This document shows positions 8,469-17,532 of a stretch of DNA of 39,129 bases, in pieces. The position numbers and the translations under genes are program-made. The notes below the pieces were generated by a model. The model was not told where the DNA came from. It saw only the letters and a list, made by a program, of their open reading frames with translations, and ran no database searches. Source of the DNA: Plectonema cf. radiosum LEGE 06105 (GTDB taxonomy: Bacteria; Cyanobacteriota; Cyanobacteriia; Cyanobacteriales; Nostocaceae); NCBI RefSeq assembly GCF_015207665.1, contig NZ_JADEWL010000061.1, positions 1 through 39,129 on the forward strand. Direction: 5' to 3'. How positions within the stretch are numbered: the stretch's first letter is position 1; every line of letters starts with the position of its first letter.

Positions 8469-9894
8469 TTATACTTGCTAAAAGTACTTTAAAACTAGAA
8501 CCTTCACCGGGAATTGAAGAGACGGAAATACTTCCACCGCATTTTTGGAGTAATTTTTCTACAATAGTTAAACCCAAGCCAGCGCTTCCGGTTTCTTCAT
8601 TAGCGACGGGACGCACTTTGTAAAAGCGGTTAAATATTTGGGAAATTTCATTTTCTGGAATACCTACACCAGTATCGCTAAATTCTAACTGGACGTAACC
8701 TTTTTGTGTGCGAGTTCTCACCCAAACTTGACCACCATTAGGTGTAAATTTAATGCAGTTAGAAAGAAGATTAATGACAATTTGTCTTAATCCACCACTG
8801 ACACACCAAACATTCGGTAAATCATTGGGTACTGTATACGCCAGCATGATACCTCTTTCTTGTGCTAAAGGTTGATATGTGCTGACCACACCTGGAACCA
8901 CCTCAGACAGGCATACAGGTTCTAAAGAAGCAGTTCCTAAATGACGCTCCAACTCGACTAAATCCATTGCACCAGTCATCAAATGATTTTGGCGATCGCA
9001 CTCTCGTTTGATCATATCCAAATAACGTTGTCGTTGGGGTGCTTTGATGCTGGGGGAATTCAGTAATGAAAGGGCTGTCTTGATATGAGTTAAAGGTGCA
9101 AGTAATTCTTGAAATACGTTCCTTAAGTATTCATCTTTAGCTTGCAATTCACTACGAAGTGTTTGATTTTGCTGTTTGGAGTTTCTGAAGCGACTTTTAA
9201 ATTTTCTAGAACTTATTTCCTCTTGTCGTTGAATTTGTGCAATCAATAATTGATTTGTTAATGCTGTTTGGGGTGTTTCAGGATAAATAAACTCGTTAGT
9301 TGCTAAATTAAACTCTTCTGAATGACTTATATTTTTTATTCCATCTACTACTCGTTGAATTATTTCACCATCAAAACAATGAACAGCTGGGAGGGACGGA
9401 ATTTTATGATGATTTTTTTGATTCAAAATCCGCTTTTTCAGTTTTTTTTGGCGACGATGAGCCAAAATCAAGCTGCAAAACTCTGGAGATAAAACAATTA
9501 AAAAGTACTCTCGTCTGATTTCGCGATTATCTGTAAAAATTTGGACTAAATTATGGGATAAGTCGATTCGAGAAGCAGCAGACGACCAATGATAAGATTG
9601 TGAATCGAAATTATTGGTATCTGTTTTAATTTCTTCAACCCCAGCTAATTGACAATTATAAATAGTAGCATCACTTAAATGCTGTTGATAACGTTTTAAT
9701 TCCGAATCCAAAATATTCATCAATGGAAATTTTACCACAATAGTCGCCGATATTTTTTGTTCAATCAGCAAATCAAATTGTGACCTGACCATTGATAGCA
9801 GAGTACCACAACTAAGAGTTAAATGCTTTGGAGGTGTTTGTACTTGCATCGCTAACTCATACAGAGATAAATTATCAGGTGGAGATAAATTCAT
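8461..9894 (-). CDS. DICT-domain histidine kinase lacking the phosphoacceptor His
   Basis: 477 residues from the chosen ATG, soluble. The N-terminal region (LSLYELAMQVQTPPKHL, then REYFLIVLSPEFCSLILAH and CFDGEIIQRVV near 128-183) is a DICT-type sensor. Residues 220-256 look coiled-coil. The dimerisation box reads NVFQELLAPLTHIKTAL, with Gln262 (codon CAA at 9109-9111) where the phospho-His belongs. The ATPase domain is complete: N-box NLLSNCIKFTP (N379), DTGVGIPENE (D407), FNRFYKV, GSAGLGLTIV. It should bind ATP but cannot autophosphorylate at the normal site. ATG at 9894 is preferred because DICT kinases begin close to the SLYEL motif; a longer frame from 9942 adds a hydrophobic MIYCCILLGFSFFYFL. 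A separate His270 lies eight residues downstream of Gln262. Confidence 0.85.
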   Translation of the reverse strand: MNLSPPDNLSLYELAMQVQTPPKHLTLSCGTLLSMVRSQFDLLIEQKISATIVVKFPLMNILDSELKRYQQHLSDATIYNCQLAGVEEIKTDTNNFDSQSYHWSSAASRIDLSHNLVQIFTDNREIRREYFLIVLSPEFCSLILAHRRQKKLKKRILNQKNHHKIPSLPAVHCFDGEIIQRVVDGIKNISHSEEFNLATNEFIYPETPQTALTNQLLIAQIQRQEEISSRKFKSRFRNSKQQNQTLRSELQAKDEYLRNVFQELLAPLTHIKTALSLLNSPSIKAPQRQRYLDMIKRECDRQNHLMTGAMDLVELERHLGTASLEPVCLSEVVPGVVSTYQPLAQERGIMLAYTVPNDLPNVWCVSGGLRQIVINLLSNCIKFTPNGGQVWVRTRTQKGYVQLEFSDTGVGIPENEISQIFNRFYKVRPVANEETGSAGLGLTIVEKLLQKCGGSISVSSIPGEGSSFKVLLASINS

Positions 9895-10003
9895 AAGAAA
9901 ATAAAAGAAGGAAAACCCAAGAAGTATACAGCAATAAATCATACTTTCTTAGATTCTCCCTCCTAAGTGTAATTTTTTTACAAAAACATAAGAATTTGGG
10001 AAT

Positions 10004-10094
10004 AGGGTTAGGGGTTAGGAGTTAGGAGTTAGGGGTTAGGGGTTAGGGGTTAGGAGTTAACTATATTACCTTTAACCTTTAACCTTTAACCTTT
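10004..10094. repeat. Back-to-back heptamer arrays GGGGTTA/GGAGTTA x8 and TTTAACC x3.4
   Basis: 10004-10059 holds eight copies of GGRGTTA. After an 11-bp gap, TTTAACC repeats occupy 10071-10094. The second array is also the 3' end of murE: its TAA stop and last residues are array-encoded. Confidence 0.95.
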
Positions 10095-11601
10095 CTGCTA
10101 AAGCTTCCCGTGCGTGTTCTCTGTCGTCGAAGTGGATTTTTTCCGTTCCAAGAATTTGGTAATCTTCGTGTCCTTTCCCAGCTAATAAAACTCCGTCTCC
10201 AGGTTGTGCTTCGATAATTGCAGTGCGGATAGCAGTAGCGCGATCGCAAATTACCATCGGTTTAACTGTGTCGGGAATTCCGTTTAAGACATCTTGTAAA
10301 ATACTTTCTGGGTCTTCAGTACGGGGATTGTCGGAAGTTACTACGGCTAAATCGGCTAAATGGGCGGCGATTTTACCCATTTTGGGACGTTTTGTTTTGT
10401 CTCTATCTCCACCACAGCCGAATACACAAATCATTTTACCCGGAATAAATGGACGTGATGCTTTTAACAAATTCTCTAAACTATCGGGAGTATGAGCATA
10501 ATCTACAATCACGCTGATATCTTGATTTGAGCTAATTTGTACTCTTTCCATGCGTCCGGGAACTCCCTCAAATTCGGGTATCGCGGCAGCTATTAATTGT
10601 AAATCTAAATCGAAGTGTAAAACGGCTCCTACCGCTGCTAGTAAATTTTCTAAGTTAAATTGTCCTACAAGAGGTGAACTAAAAGCTATATGCCCTTTTG
10701 GAGTATGTAGAGTACCGTTAACTCCATTGGGTTCGTAACTTAAGTCACTCATATATAAATCAGCGGTGGAATCGTTGACGCTGTAACTCCACACCTTGTT
10801 TTGATTTAAAGATTCTATTAATCGCTTACCGTAAGGGTCATCAGCATTAATAATTGCCCTTCCCGTGAGATAATCGGAACCGAATAGTAAACTTTTGGCA
10901 GCAAAATAATCTTCCATATCCTTGTGGTAATCAAGGTGGTCTTGAGTCAAATTAGTAAATACTCCAACTTCAAACTTGCAACCCAAAACCCTTCCTTGAT
11001 CCAAAGCATGGGAACTAACTTCCATTGTCCCGAATTCATTACCAGCATCGAGAGCAGCTTTCAATTGTTTTTGCAACTCTACCGCAAACGGTGTAGTATA
11101 AGCAGCAGTTTGGACAAAACCTTTCCAGCGAGTGTAAAGAGTCCCCATCAAGGCAGCAGATAAATCGGCTTTGTTGAGAAAATATTCAATCAAATGGCTG
11201 GTTGTAGTTTTACCATTTGTCCCCGTTACACCAATTAACTTGAGCTTTTGTCCGGGATAATCAAAGAAAGCCGCAGCTAATTGAGCGCAAGCTTTAACCA
11301 TATCCGCAGCCACAATCACACAAGGAGAATTTCCACCAACTCCCTGTTGATAAGGAGGAGCTAGAGGAGGAAATTTTTCCGCAGCTTGAGGAGAAATAAT
11401 TACAGCAATAGCACCAGCTTTTATCGCACTTTCCCAAAATTCTCCGCCATCAACTCGCGTACCCGGCATTCCAATAAACACATCTCCTACATTAGTGGCA
11501 TGGGAATTCGTCGTTAAACCTGTTACCTCAGCATCCATGGCTGGATGTTCGGGTAATTGAGAAATAGCATCAATAGCACCTAATAACTCTTGCAGTTTCA
11601 T
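10072..11601 (-). CDS. murE: UDP-MurNAc-L-Ala-D-Glu:meso-DAP ligase MurE
   Basis: Adds meso-diaminopimelate to UDP-MurNAc-L-Ala-D-Glu in cytoplasmic peptidoglycan synthesis. Motifs: GVTGTNGKTTTSH (residues 124-136, ATP P-loop), VDYAHTPDSL (367-376), GCGGDRDKTKRPKM (395-408), DNPRTEDP (424-431, the signature of DAP specificity) and GKGHEDYQ (475-482). 509 residues, slightly over usual. Residues 77-91 (FPPLAPPYQQGVGGN) look like an in-frame dispersed-repeat insertion in the N-terminal domain. The last residues (LKVKG) are encoded by a TTTAACC array. The glutaredoxin-like gene lies 201 bp upstream on the same strand. dapF, whose product makes the substrate, is at 37814. Confidence 0.96.
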   Translation of the reverse strand: MKLQELLGAIDAISQLPEHPAMDAEVTGLTTNSHATNVGDVFIGMPGTRVDGGEFWESAIKAGAIAVIISPQAAEKFPPLAPPYQQGVGGNSPCVIVAADMVKACAQLAAAFFDYPGQKLKLIGVTGTNGKTTTSHLIEYFLNKADLSAALMGTLYTRWKGFVQTAAYTTPFAVELQKQLKAALDAGNEFGTMEVSSHALDQGRVLGCKFEVGVFTNLTQDHLDYHKDMEDYFAAKSLLFGSDYLTGRAIINADDPYGKRLIESLNQNKVWSYSVNDSTADLYMSDLSYEPNGVNGTLHTPKGHIAFSSPLVGQFNLENLLAAVGAVLHFDLDLQLIAAAIPEFEGVPGRMERVQISSNQDISVIVDYAHTPDSLENLLKASRPFIPGKMICVFGCGGDRDKTKRPKMGKIAAHLADLAVVTSDNPRTEDPESILQDVLNGIPDTVKPMVICDRATAIRTAIIEAQPGDGVLLAGKGHEDYQILGTEKIHFDDREHAREALAERLKVKG

Positions 11602-11621
11602 CTTATTAACCTCGTCAATTT

Positions 11622-11708
11622 AATTTTGGATTTGGGATTTTGGATTTTGGATTATCTAAAAAGATTAAAGATGGTTGATTGGGGATTTTGAATTGTCATC
11701 ATCCCCAA
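11622..11708. repeat. TTTTGGATT tandem copies and an 8-bp inverted repeat
   Basis: Between the glutaredoxin-like gene and murE, short degenerate copies of TTTTGGATT/TTTGGGATT run from about 11622. They are followed by TTGGGGAT (11679-11686) paired with ATCCCCAA (11701-11708). No gene is seen. Confidence 0.45.
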
Positions 11709-11802
11709 CCAAGAGGCTTTTTTAATCTAAAATTTCCCATCCAAATCAGTCACACACATTGCTTGGGGTTATTTTGCAACATTTTTCATCATATACAAAT
11801 AG

Positions 11803-12072
11803 TTAAATATACGAACGGAGAATTTTTTCTAACTGAGTAACGGAAGTACGAGGAGAAGAGCGGGGAATTGTTTGTAAATTATCATCTTTTACTACATATA
11901 ACACGGGTACTTCATACTGATAAGCAGCAAACCAATCTTCACGAGTGGTGATATCTCGAACCTCCAACTGTAAATAGGCAAAATCATCAGTTTGCATTAT
12001 GGTTTGCAACTTTTCCTGTAAACCCTCGCATAAATGACATCCCGGTTTGCTGTATAAGATTAGTTGCATCAT
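11803..12072 (-). CDS. Glutaredoxin-like (thioredoxin-fold) protein
   Basis: 89 residues with the fold pattern LILYSKPGCHLCEGL: a CxxC site (C12-H-L-C15) after the first strand, and a cis-proline-like EVPVLYVV near residues 54-61. This is the DUF836/glutaredoxin-like family, a small cytoplasmic dithiol protein; the natural substrate is unknown. The gene begins MMQ, and either Met may be used. It lies upstream of murE in the same direction, but the 201-bp repeat-bearing spacer argues against tight coupling. Confidence 0.85.
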   Translation of the reverse strand: MMQLILYSKPGCHLCEGLQEKLQTIMQTDDFAYLQLEVRDITTREDWFAAYQYEVPVLYVVKDDNLQTIPRSSPRTSVTQLEKILRSYI

Positions 12073-12195
12073 AATATTACGACAAAGGAAACAATCTCAA
12101 ATCTCATCACTCCTAACTCTACCTCTTGTTGAGTGTTAGCTGATATTTGGGAATTATCAATACTAAAAACTGTAATTGTAGATGATTTTTCTAGC

Positions 12196-14334
12196 ATGAC
12201 TAAAAATTCTATCACCATCGATAAAAATATTTATGAATCGCTCAAGCGAGAAAATAAGTATTTAAAGGATAAATTACAACACACCGAACAAATATTACAA
12301 CTTGCAATCGATAATGTCCCACATTCCGTGTTCTGGAAAGATAGAAATTCAGTTTATCTTGGTTGTAACCGCAATTTTGCTGAAGATGCTGGTATTAACA
12401 AACCGGAGGATATAGTAGGTAAAAGCGATTATGATTTACCTTGGACACAAGAAGAAGCAGATTACTATCGGGAATGGGATCGGCAAGTGATGGATAATGG
12501 TATTCCCCAAGCAAATATTATTGAAACTCAAGTACAAGCAGATGGAAACCTATTTTGGGTAGATACAAGTAAAATTCCTTTACGGGATAATGAAGGTAAT
12601 GTGGTGGGTATTCTCGGTATTTACGAAAATATTACCGAACGAAAACAAGTAGAAGAAAGTCTCAAAATATTAGAAAGAGAACAATTTATCCGCAGTATTT
12701 ACGATGGCATAGAACACAATATATTTGTCATCGACATTAATCCAGATGGTGAATTAATTTGTGTAGGTATTAACTCTTTTGGACTGCGGATGATCGGTTT
12801 ATCAAATGCTGAAGTTGTTGATAAAAGTTTAGAAGAATTATTTGGTATTGAAGCAGCAGCGGAAATACATTTAAAATGTCAACAATGCATAGAAAGCAGT
12901 GCTGCTATTACTTATGAAGAATCTCTTATATTACAAGGTAAAGAAATTTGGTTGTTAACAACTTTGAATCCGATCAAAGATAATCAAGGTAAAATTTATC
13001 GTTTAATTGGAACGACATTTAATATTACTGAACGCAAGCAAGCAGAAGAAAAACTCAAAGCTAGTCAGCATTTTATCCAGCGTGTTGCTGACTCTTCTCC
13101 AAATATACTTTATATCTATGATATTGAAGAACAAAGAAATATTTACGCAAATCAAGAAGTTGCGTTAATTCTTGGTTATTCTACCCAACAAATTCAAAAT
13201 TGGGCAAATGAAATATTGTTTAAAATAATTCATCCAGAAGACTTGGAAAAAATCATGTCTCAGCAACGGTTAGTTATTGCTGCTGCTGATGGTGATATCT
13301 TAGAACTTGAATATCGTATCAAAGATTCTCATGGTGATTACCATTGGCTTTTCGATAGACAAACGGTTTTTTCTCGTAAAATAGATGGTAGTGTTAAACA
13401 ATTTTTGGGTGTTGCAACCGATATAACTAACCGTAAATTAGCAGAAATGGAAGCACAACAAAAAGCTATTGAGTTAGAAAAGACTTTACAAAAATTACAA
13501 CAAACTCAAGCTCAATTGATTCAAACTGAAAAAATGTCTAGTTTAGGTCAAATGGTAGCAGGTATTGCTCACGAAATTAACAATCCTGTAAACTTTATTC
13601 ATGCTAATCTTCCTTTTGTTGACGAATATTCCCAAGATTTATTAAAAATTTTAAACATTTATCAAAAACATTACCAAAATCCAGTAAAAGAAGTTCAAGA
13701 AGAAATTCAAAATATAGAACTTGATTTTATTAAAGAAGATTTGACAAAAATTATTAAATCAATGGAAGAAGGTACACGACGCATTCGTGCAATTGTTTTA
13801 TCATTACGTAATTTTTCACGTCTAGATGAAGCTGAATTCAAAAAAGTAGATATTCATCAAGGGATGGAATCGACGTTAATGATTTTACAAAATCGCTTGA
13901 AAGCTAAACCAGATTTTCCCGGTGTTGAAGTGATTAAACAATACGGGAATCTTCCTTTAATTGAATGTTACCCTTCTCAATTAAATCAGGTATTTCTGAA
14001 TATTTTAGCTAATGCAATTGATGCTTTAGAAGAGGAATTTATTCATCATCATAATTTAATTCCTAAAATTAGTATTTATACTCAAAAAATCAATGGAAAT
14101 ACAGTTCAAATACGTATTTCTGATAACGGTTCCGGTATTCCTCCAAATATCATCTCAAAACTTTTTGACCCATTTTTCACCACTAAAGAAGTAGGAAAAG
14201 GTACGGGATTAGGTTTATCAGTTAGTTATCAAATTATTGTAGATAAACACGCTGGAAATTTATCTTGTAATTCTATACTTGGTCAAGGTACAGATTTTAT
14301 CATTGAGATTCCTGTTTTTCAGGTTAAAGGTTAA
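12196..14334 (+). CDS. Triple-PAS cytoplasmic sensor histidine kinase
   Basis: 712 residues from ATG 12196; a GTG at 12133 would add 21 residues of no clear function. Order: short coiled coil (10-35), PAS with PAC (about 36-150, ending ENITERKQ), PAS (about 165-282, ending NITERKQ), PAS_3-type fold (about 295-413, ending ATDITNRK), coiled coil (415-445), His[18 protein letters not shown] (phospho-His459), and a complete ATPase domain ([36 protein letters not shown]). No membrane helix, so it senses an internal cue; PAS domains often bind haem, flavin or small ligands, but nothing here picks one. The final VKG and the stop come from a GGTTAAA array. No response regulator is nearby. Confidence 0.9.
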   Translation: MTKNSITIDKNIYESLKRENKYLKDKLQHTEQILQLAIDNVPHSVFWKDRNSVYLGCNRNFAEDAGINKPEDIVGKSDYDLPWTQEEADYYREWDRQVMDNGIPQANIIETQVQADGNLFWVDTSKIPLRDNEGNVVGILGIYENITERKQVEESLKILEREQFIRSIYDGIEHNIFVIDINPDGELICVGINSFGLRMIGLSNAEVVDKSLEELFGIEAAAEIHLKCQQCIESSAAITYEESLILQGKEIWLLTTLNPIKDNQGKIYRLIGTTFNITERKQAEEKLKASQHFIQRVADSSPNILYIYDIEEQRNIYANQEVALILGYSTQQIQNWANEILFKIIHPEDLEKIMSQQRLVIAAADGDILELEYRIKDSHGDYHWLFDRQTVFSRKIDGSVKQFLGVATDITNRKLAEMEAQQKAIELEKTLQKLQQTQAQLIQTEKMSSLGQMVAGIAHEINNPVNFIHANLPFVDEYSQDLLKILNIYQKHYQNPVKEVQEEIQNIELDFIKEDLTKIIKSMEEGTRRIRAIVLSLRNFSRLDEAEFKKVDIHQGMESTLMILQNRLKAKPDFPGVEVIKQYGNLPLIECYPSQLNQVFLNILANAIDALEEEFIHHHNLIPKISIYTQKINGNTVQIRISDNGSGIPPNIISKLFDPFFTTKEVGKGTGLGLSVSYQIIVDKHAGNLSCNSILGQGTDFIIEIPVFQVKG

Positions 14335-14356
14335 AGGTTAAAGGTTAAAGGTTAAG
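14322..14356. repeat. Heptamer array GGTTAAA x5
   Basis: Four perfect copies plus GGTTAAG. The array overlaps the last three codons and the stop (14332-14334) of the PAS kinase gene. Confidence 0.95.
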
Positions 14357-14574
14357 ATTTCTCTAGCGAGCTTTCCGGTATGTCCTTGCGGACACGCTGA
14401 GCCGCACGCTTTCGCGTGAACGCTAACGCACTAACTCCTAACTCCTAACTCCCGTAGAGACGTAGCATTGCTACGTCTCTACAATTCCTAACTCCTAATC
14501 TAAAATTAAAAACCCCTCTCAATCACGAGCGGGGTAATGTGAACTTATATTACACAATAAAAGCCGTTTTTGAT
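14357..14574. other. Repeat-rich spacer with a perfect 29-bp palindrome
   Basis: Contains a GC-rich dispersed repeat (about 14374-14430, with TGTCCTTGCGGACA and CGCTTTCGCG), AACTCCT heptamers, and a palindrome with 14-bp arms (GTAGAGACGTAGCA, 14454-14467; complement 14469-14482). A short ACCCC...GGGGT stem lies near 14511-14535, which could end transcription of the kinase gene or of the miniprotein gene on the other strand. Confidence 0.6.
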
Positions 14575-14679
14575 CTAAAACATATTCATGATGGTGATGA
14601 CGCTAGCGCCGGTAAGCATCACCAAAAACCCCATGAGTAAGGATTCTTTTAAAACATTTGGAGTTTTTGATTCATTCAT
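14575..14679 (-). CDS. 34-aa single-helix membrane miniprotein, unrecognised
   Basis: Read from the complementary strand: ATG at 14679-14677, TAG at 14577-14575. The product begins MNESKTPNVLKESLLMG and ends SVITIMNMF, with one hydrophobic helix (about residues 13-34). An AGGA lies about 13 nt before the ATG. Size and layout match the many single-helix proteins of cyanobacterial photosynthetic and NDH complexes, but I do not recognise it as PsbM, PsbX, PsbY, Psb30, PetG, PetM or PsaX. It is divergent from cysH across about 240 bp of AT-rich DNA. A real gene is likely from the Shine-Dalgarno and clean helix; the function is unknown. Confidence 0.5.
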   Translation of the reverse strand: MNESKTPNVLKESLLMGFLVMLTGASVITIMNMF

Positions 14680-14920
14680 TTTTTTTACAATCCTTTGATT
14701 ATTATTTTCTTAGATTATCAACAACCGTATAATTATCTACAAATTAGCTATAAAAATTTATTAAAACTTAAAATTGCTTAAATTTACTTAGTAATTACTA
14801 GTGTATTTACCCTTGACTGCTTGTGTAAATCAAAATACTTAACTCCGACCGAATGGAAGCACCTTTATGCGGTAAAATTACTTTATTCCTGCTATGTAAG
14901 CATTTGAGCGATTAATTGTT

Positions 14921-15643
14921 ATGACCATTTCCCCAGTATCTACTAATAAGAGCAATTTAAACCTCGAAGAGTTGAACCAAAAATACGAAACTGCTCATCC
15001 AAGAGAAATTTTGGCATGGTCTGTGGAGAATGTTTCAGAAGGATTGGTACAAACCAGCGCTTTCAATGTTGATGATATTGTAATTACTGACATTCTCTAT
15101 CGGGAACTCAAACAGCAAACACCAGTAATTTTTCTCGATACGCTATTCCACTTCCGCGAAACTTTAGAATTAGTGGAAAAAGTTAAGCAGTTGTACAATG
15201 TAAATTTAAAAGTTTACAAAAATCGGGATGTTGATAGTCGCGAAGCTTTTACTGCTAAATATGGTGAAGCACTTTGGGAGCAAGACATTACAAAATTTCA
15301 CGACGTTACTAAAATTGAACCTCTGCAACGAGGTTTAGATGAACTTGATACCGTTGCTTGGATAACCGGACGCAGACGTGATCAAGCGGTAACTCGCGCA
15401 AGTATGCCGATATTTGAATTGGATAAAAAAGGTCGTTTAAAAATTAATCCTTTAGCTACTTGGACTCGTAAAGAAACTTGGGATTATGTGGGCGAACACA
15501 AAGTAATTTATAATCCTTTACATGACCAAGGTTATCCCAGCGTTGGGGATGAACCCATTACTACCAAAGTGGCAGAAGGTGAAAGCGAACGTGATGGACG
15601 TTGGCGTGGTACTGGAAAAACCGAGTGTGGTATACATATTTAA
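14921..15643 (+). CDS. cysH: Phosphoadenylyl-sulfate (PAPS) reductase CysH
   Basis: Reduces PAPS to sulfite with thioredoxin in assimilatory sulfate reduction, in the cytoplasm. Family features: VIFLDTLFHFRETLEL (about 83-98), KIEPLQRGL, WITGRRRDQAVTRA (substrate-binding arginines) and the C-terminal catalytic ECGIH (C236). The paired-cysteine motifs of APS reductases are absent, so this is the PAPS-specific type without an iron-sulfur cluster. 240 residues, normal. The ATG follows ATTAATTGTT with no strong Shine-Dalgarno. A GTA-N8-TAC sequence at 14825-14838 matches the NtcA consensus but can occur by chance. A GACAGTT array starts 9 bp after the stop. Confidence 0.95.
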   Translation: MTISPVSTNKSNLNLEELNQKYETAHPREILAWSVENVSEGLVQTSAFNVDDIVITDILYRELKQQTPVIFLDTLFHFRETLELVEKVKQLYNVNLKVYKNRDVDSREAFTAKYGEALWEQDITKFHDVTKIEPLQRGLDELDTVAWITGRRRDQAVTRASMPIFELDKKGRLKINPLATWTRKETWDYVGEHKVIYNPLHDQGYPSVGDEPITTKVAEGESERDGRWRGTGKTECGIHI

Positions 15644-15652
15644 GGGTTAGTG

Positions 15653-15680
15653 GACAGTTGACAGTTGACAGTTGACAGTT
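15653..15680. repeat. Heptamer array GACAGTT x4
   Basis: Four perfect copies just downstream of cysH. This is the complement-type unit of the GTCAACT array found 140 bp later, so the spacer before the SbcD-like gene is bounded by the same repeat in opposite orientations. Confidence 0.95.
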
Positions 15681-15823
15681 GAGATCAAATTCATCTGTCG
15701 ATTTGCCAAAAAAACTTAGTACACTTCTAACTCTTTTCTTTGTCTTCCTCGTCTCCTGTTAAGAGTTCCCTTCCTAAACTAAGTATGTTCGTTCGCTGTT
15801 AACCATCAACTAACAACCATCAT

Positions 15824-15858
15824 GTCCACTGTCCACTGTCAACTGTCAACTGTCAACT
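15824..15858. repeat. Heptamer array GTCCACT x2 + GTCAACT x3 abutting a start codon
   Basis: Five units end on base 15858; the ATG of the SbcD-like gene is 15859-15861. The array fills the place where a Shine-Dalgarno site would be. Confidence 0.95.
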
Positions 15859-17151
15859 ATGATTAAAATCCTTCACCTTTCCGATATTCACATGGGAAGC
15901 GGCTTTACCCACGGACGTGTTAATCCAGAAACTGGTTTAAATACACGTTTAGAAGATTTTGTCAAAACTTTATCTATATGCATTGACCGCGCTATCTCAG
16001 AGCAAGTCGATTTGGTGTTGTTTGGTGGTGATGCTTTTCCCGACGCAACGCCGCCACCTTATGTACAGCAAGCTTTTGCGGGTCAGTTTCGTCGCTTGGT
16101 TGATGCTCAAATTCCGACAGTTCTACTTGTAGGGAATCATGACCAACATTCTCAGGGACAAGGTGGAGCGAGTCTATGTATTTACCGCACTTTGGGTGTA
16201 CCTGGTGTTGTTGTTGGAGATACTTTAGATACGCACAATATTCAAACTCGTAGCGGTGCGATACAGGTCATTACTTTACCTTGGTTGACTCGTTCTGCTT
16301 TAATGACACGTCAGGAAACTCAGGGTTTATCTATTGGAGAAATCAATCAACTGTTAACGGAACGTTTACAAGTTGTATTAGAAGGGGAAATCCGTCGTCT
16401 CGATCCAGATGTACCAATTGTACTTTTAGCTCATTTAATGGCAGATAATGCTAATTTGGGTGCAGAACGTTTTTTAGCTGTAGGTAAAGGCTTTACTCTT
16501 CCTTTATCTTTGCTGACACGTCCATGTTTCGATTATGTCGCTTTAGGACACGTACATCGTCACCAAAATTTGAATAAATCCAATAAACCTCCGGTGATAT
16601 ATCCCGGAAGTATTGAACGAGTTGATTTTAGTGAAGAAAAGGAAGATAAAGGCTATGTAATGGTAGAAGTTGAATCGGGTAGCGCAAAATGGGAATTTTG
16701 TCCTTTATCAGTCCGTGCTTTCCGTACCATCGAAGTAGATGTATCCAAAACCGAAGATCCATTAACGGCAATCTCGAAAGCTGTAGCCAAAAATAATATC
16801 GAAGATGCGGTTGTTAGGTTGGTTTACAAACTGCGTTCGGAACAGTTGGATTTAATTGATAATACTTCTCTACAAGAAATACTAAATCCAGCCCATACTT
16901 ACACGATTCATCCAGAATTAGTTAGTCAATTAGCTCGCCCTCGTCTTCCAGAATTGAGTGCGAGTAGCAGCATTGACCCAATGGATGCATTAAAAACTTA
17001 TTTAAACAACCGTGAAGACCTCCAAGATATTGCTAATCTCATGTTAGAAGCAGCACATAATTTATTAAGTCCCCAGGAAGAAGAATTGTTTGATTCAGCA
17101 GACAATGAAGTTTCTATAATTAATGAAAATACACAGTTACGTTTATTGTAA
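15859..17151 (+). CDS. SbcD/Mre11-like metallophosphoesterase (exonuclease subunit D)
   Basis: Calcineurin-type nuclease of the SbcD/Mre11 group, which trims DNA ends with the ATPase SbcC. Metal motifs in order: LSDIHMG (residues 6-12), GGDAFPD (about 55), VGNHDQH (about 93), LLAHLM (about 193) and ALGHVHRH (about 227). 430 residues, normal. The start is supported by the family N-terminus MIKILHLSDIH even though a heptamer array replaces any ribosome site. No sbcC lies downstream, so the partner must be encoded elsewhere. Confident as a DNA-type phosphoesterase; the exact substrate is inferred. Confidence 0.9.
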   Translation: MIKILHLSDIHMGSGFTHGRVNPETGLNTRLEDFVKTLSICIDRAISEQVDLVLFGGDAFPDATPPPYVQQAFAGQFRRLVDAQIPTVLLVGNHDQHSQGQGGASLCIYRTLGVPGVVVGDTLDTHNIQTRSGAIQVITLPWLTRSALMTRQETQGLSIGEINQLLTERLQVVLEGEIRRLDPDVPIVLLAHLMADNANLGAERFLAVGKGFTLPLSLLTRPCFDYVALGHVHRHQNLNKSNKPPVIYPGSIERVDFSEEKEDKGYVMVEVESGSAKWEFCPLSVRAFRTIEVDVSKTEDPLTAISKAVAKNNIEDAVVRLVYKLRSEQLDLIDNTSLQEILNPAHTYTIHPELVSQLARPRLPELSASSSIDPMDALKTYLNNREDLQDIANLMLEAAHNLLSPQEEELFDSADNEVSIINENTQLRLL

Positions 17152-17532
17152 ATATTGTTGACTGGTAATTGTTGACTGTTCCCGAACCAACTCTATTACA
17201 AGTGTTGAACCGGACATGATATGATATGTATTTTTTTGCAAGTAAACTTTTCATGTTAAATATCAAAAGATTTACCAAAAATTCGTATAAATACAGCATT
17301 TTTTAATTTATATTTTTACTGTATAAACTGATTGTGTGATATTACTAAGCTAGGAATAAATAAAATTAATTCCTACCTCCCACATTCCCTTAATTCAGCT
17401 AGATTTCAGTCATAATAAGTGACTCACTTTTTCCGAGTCACTGTTATTTAAATACAATGATGTACCCGAATCAATGATTAATGGTGGTGCGTCATTAATT
17501 CATTGATGAACTGTTAATAGAATTAAGCAAAA
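17152..17532. other. 381-bp spacer with two hairpins
   Basis: AGTGACTC (17418-17425) pairs with GAGTCACT (17435-17442), followed by a T/A-rich stretch: a possible terminator. A second, imperfect stem with 13-14-nt arms (17471-17483 with 17493-17506, one bulge) lies 27 bp before the next start codon, in its leader. No gene is seen. Confidence 0.55.

Noticed and set aside
10004-10059. Telomere-like GGGGTTA array
   Set aside because: Resembles a telomere unit only by chance; it is one of many heptamer families in this DNA and sits between ordinary chromosomal genes.
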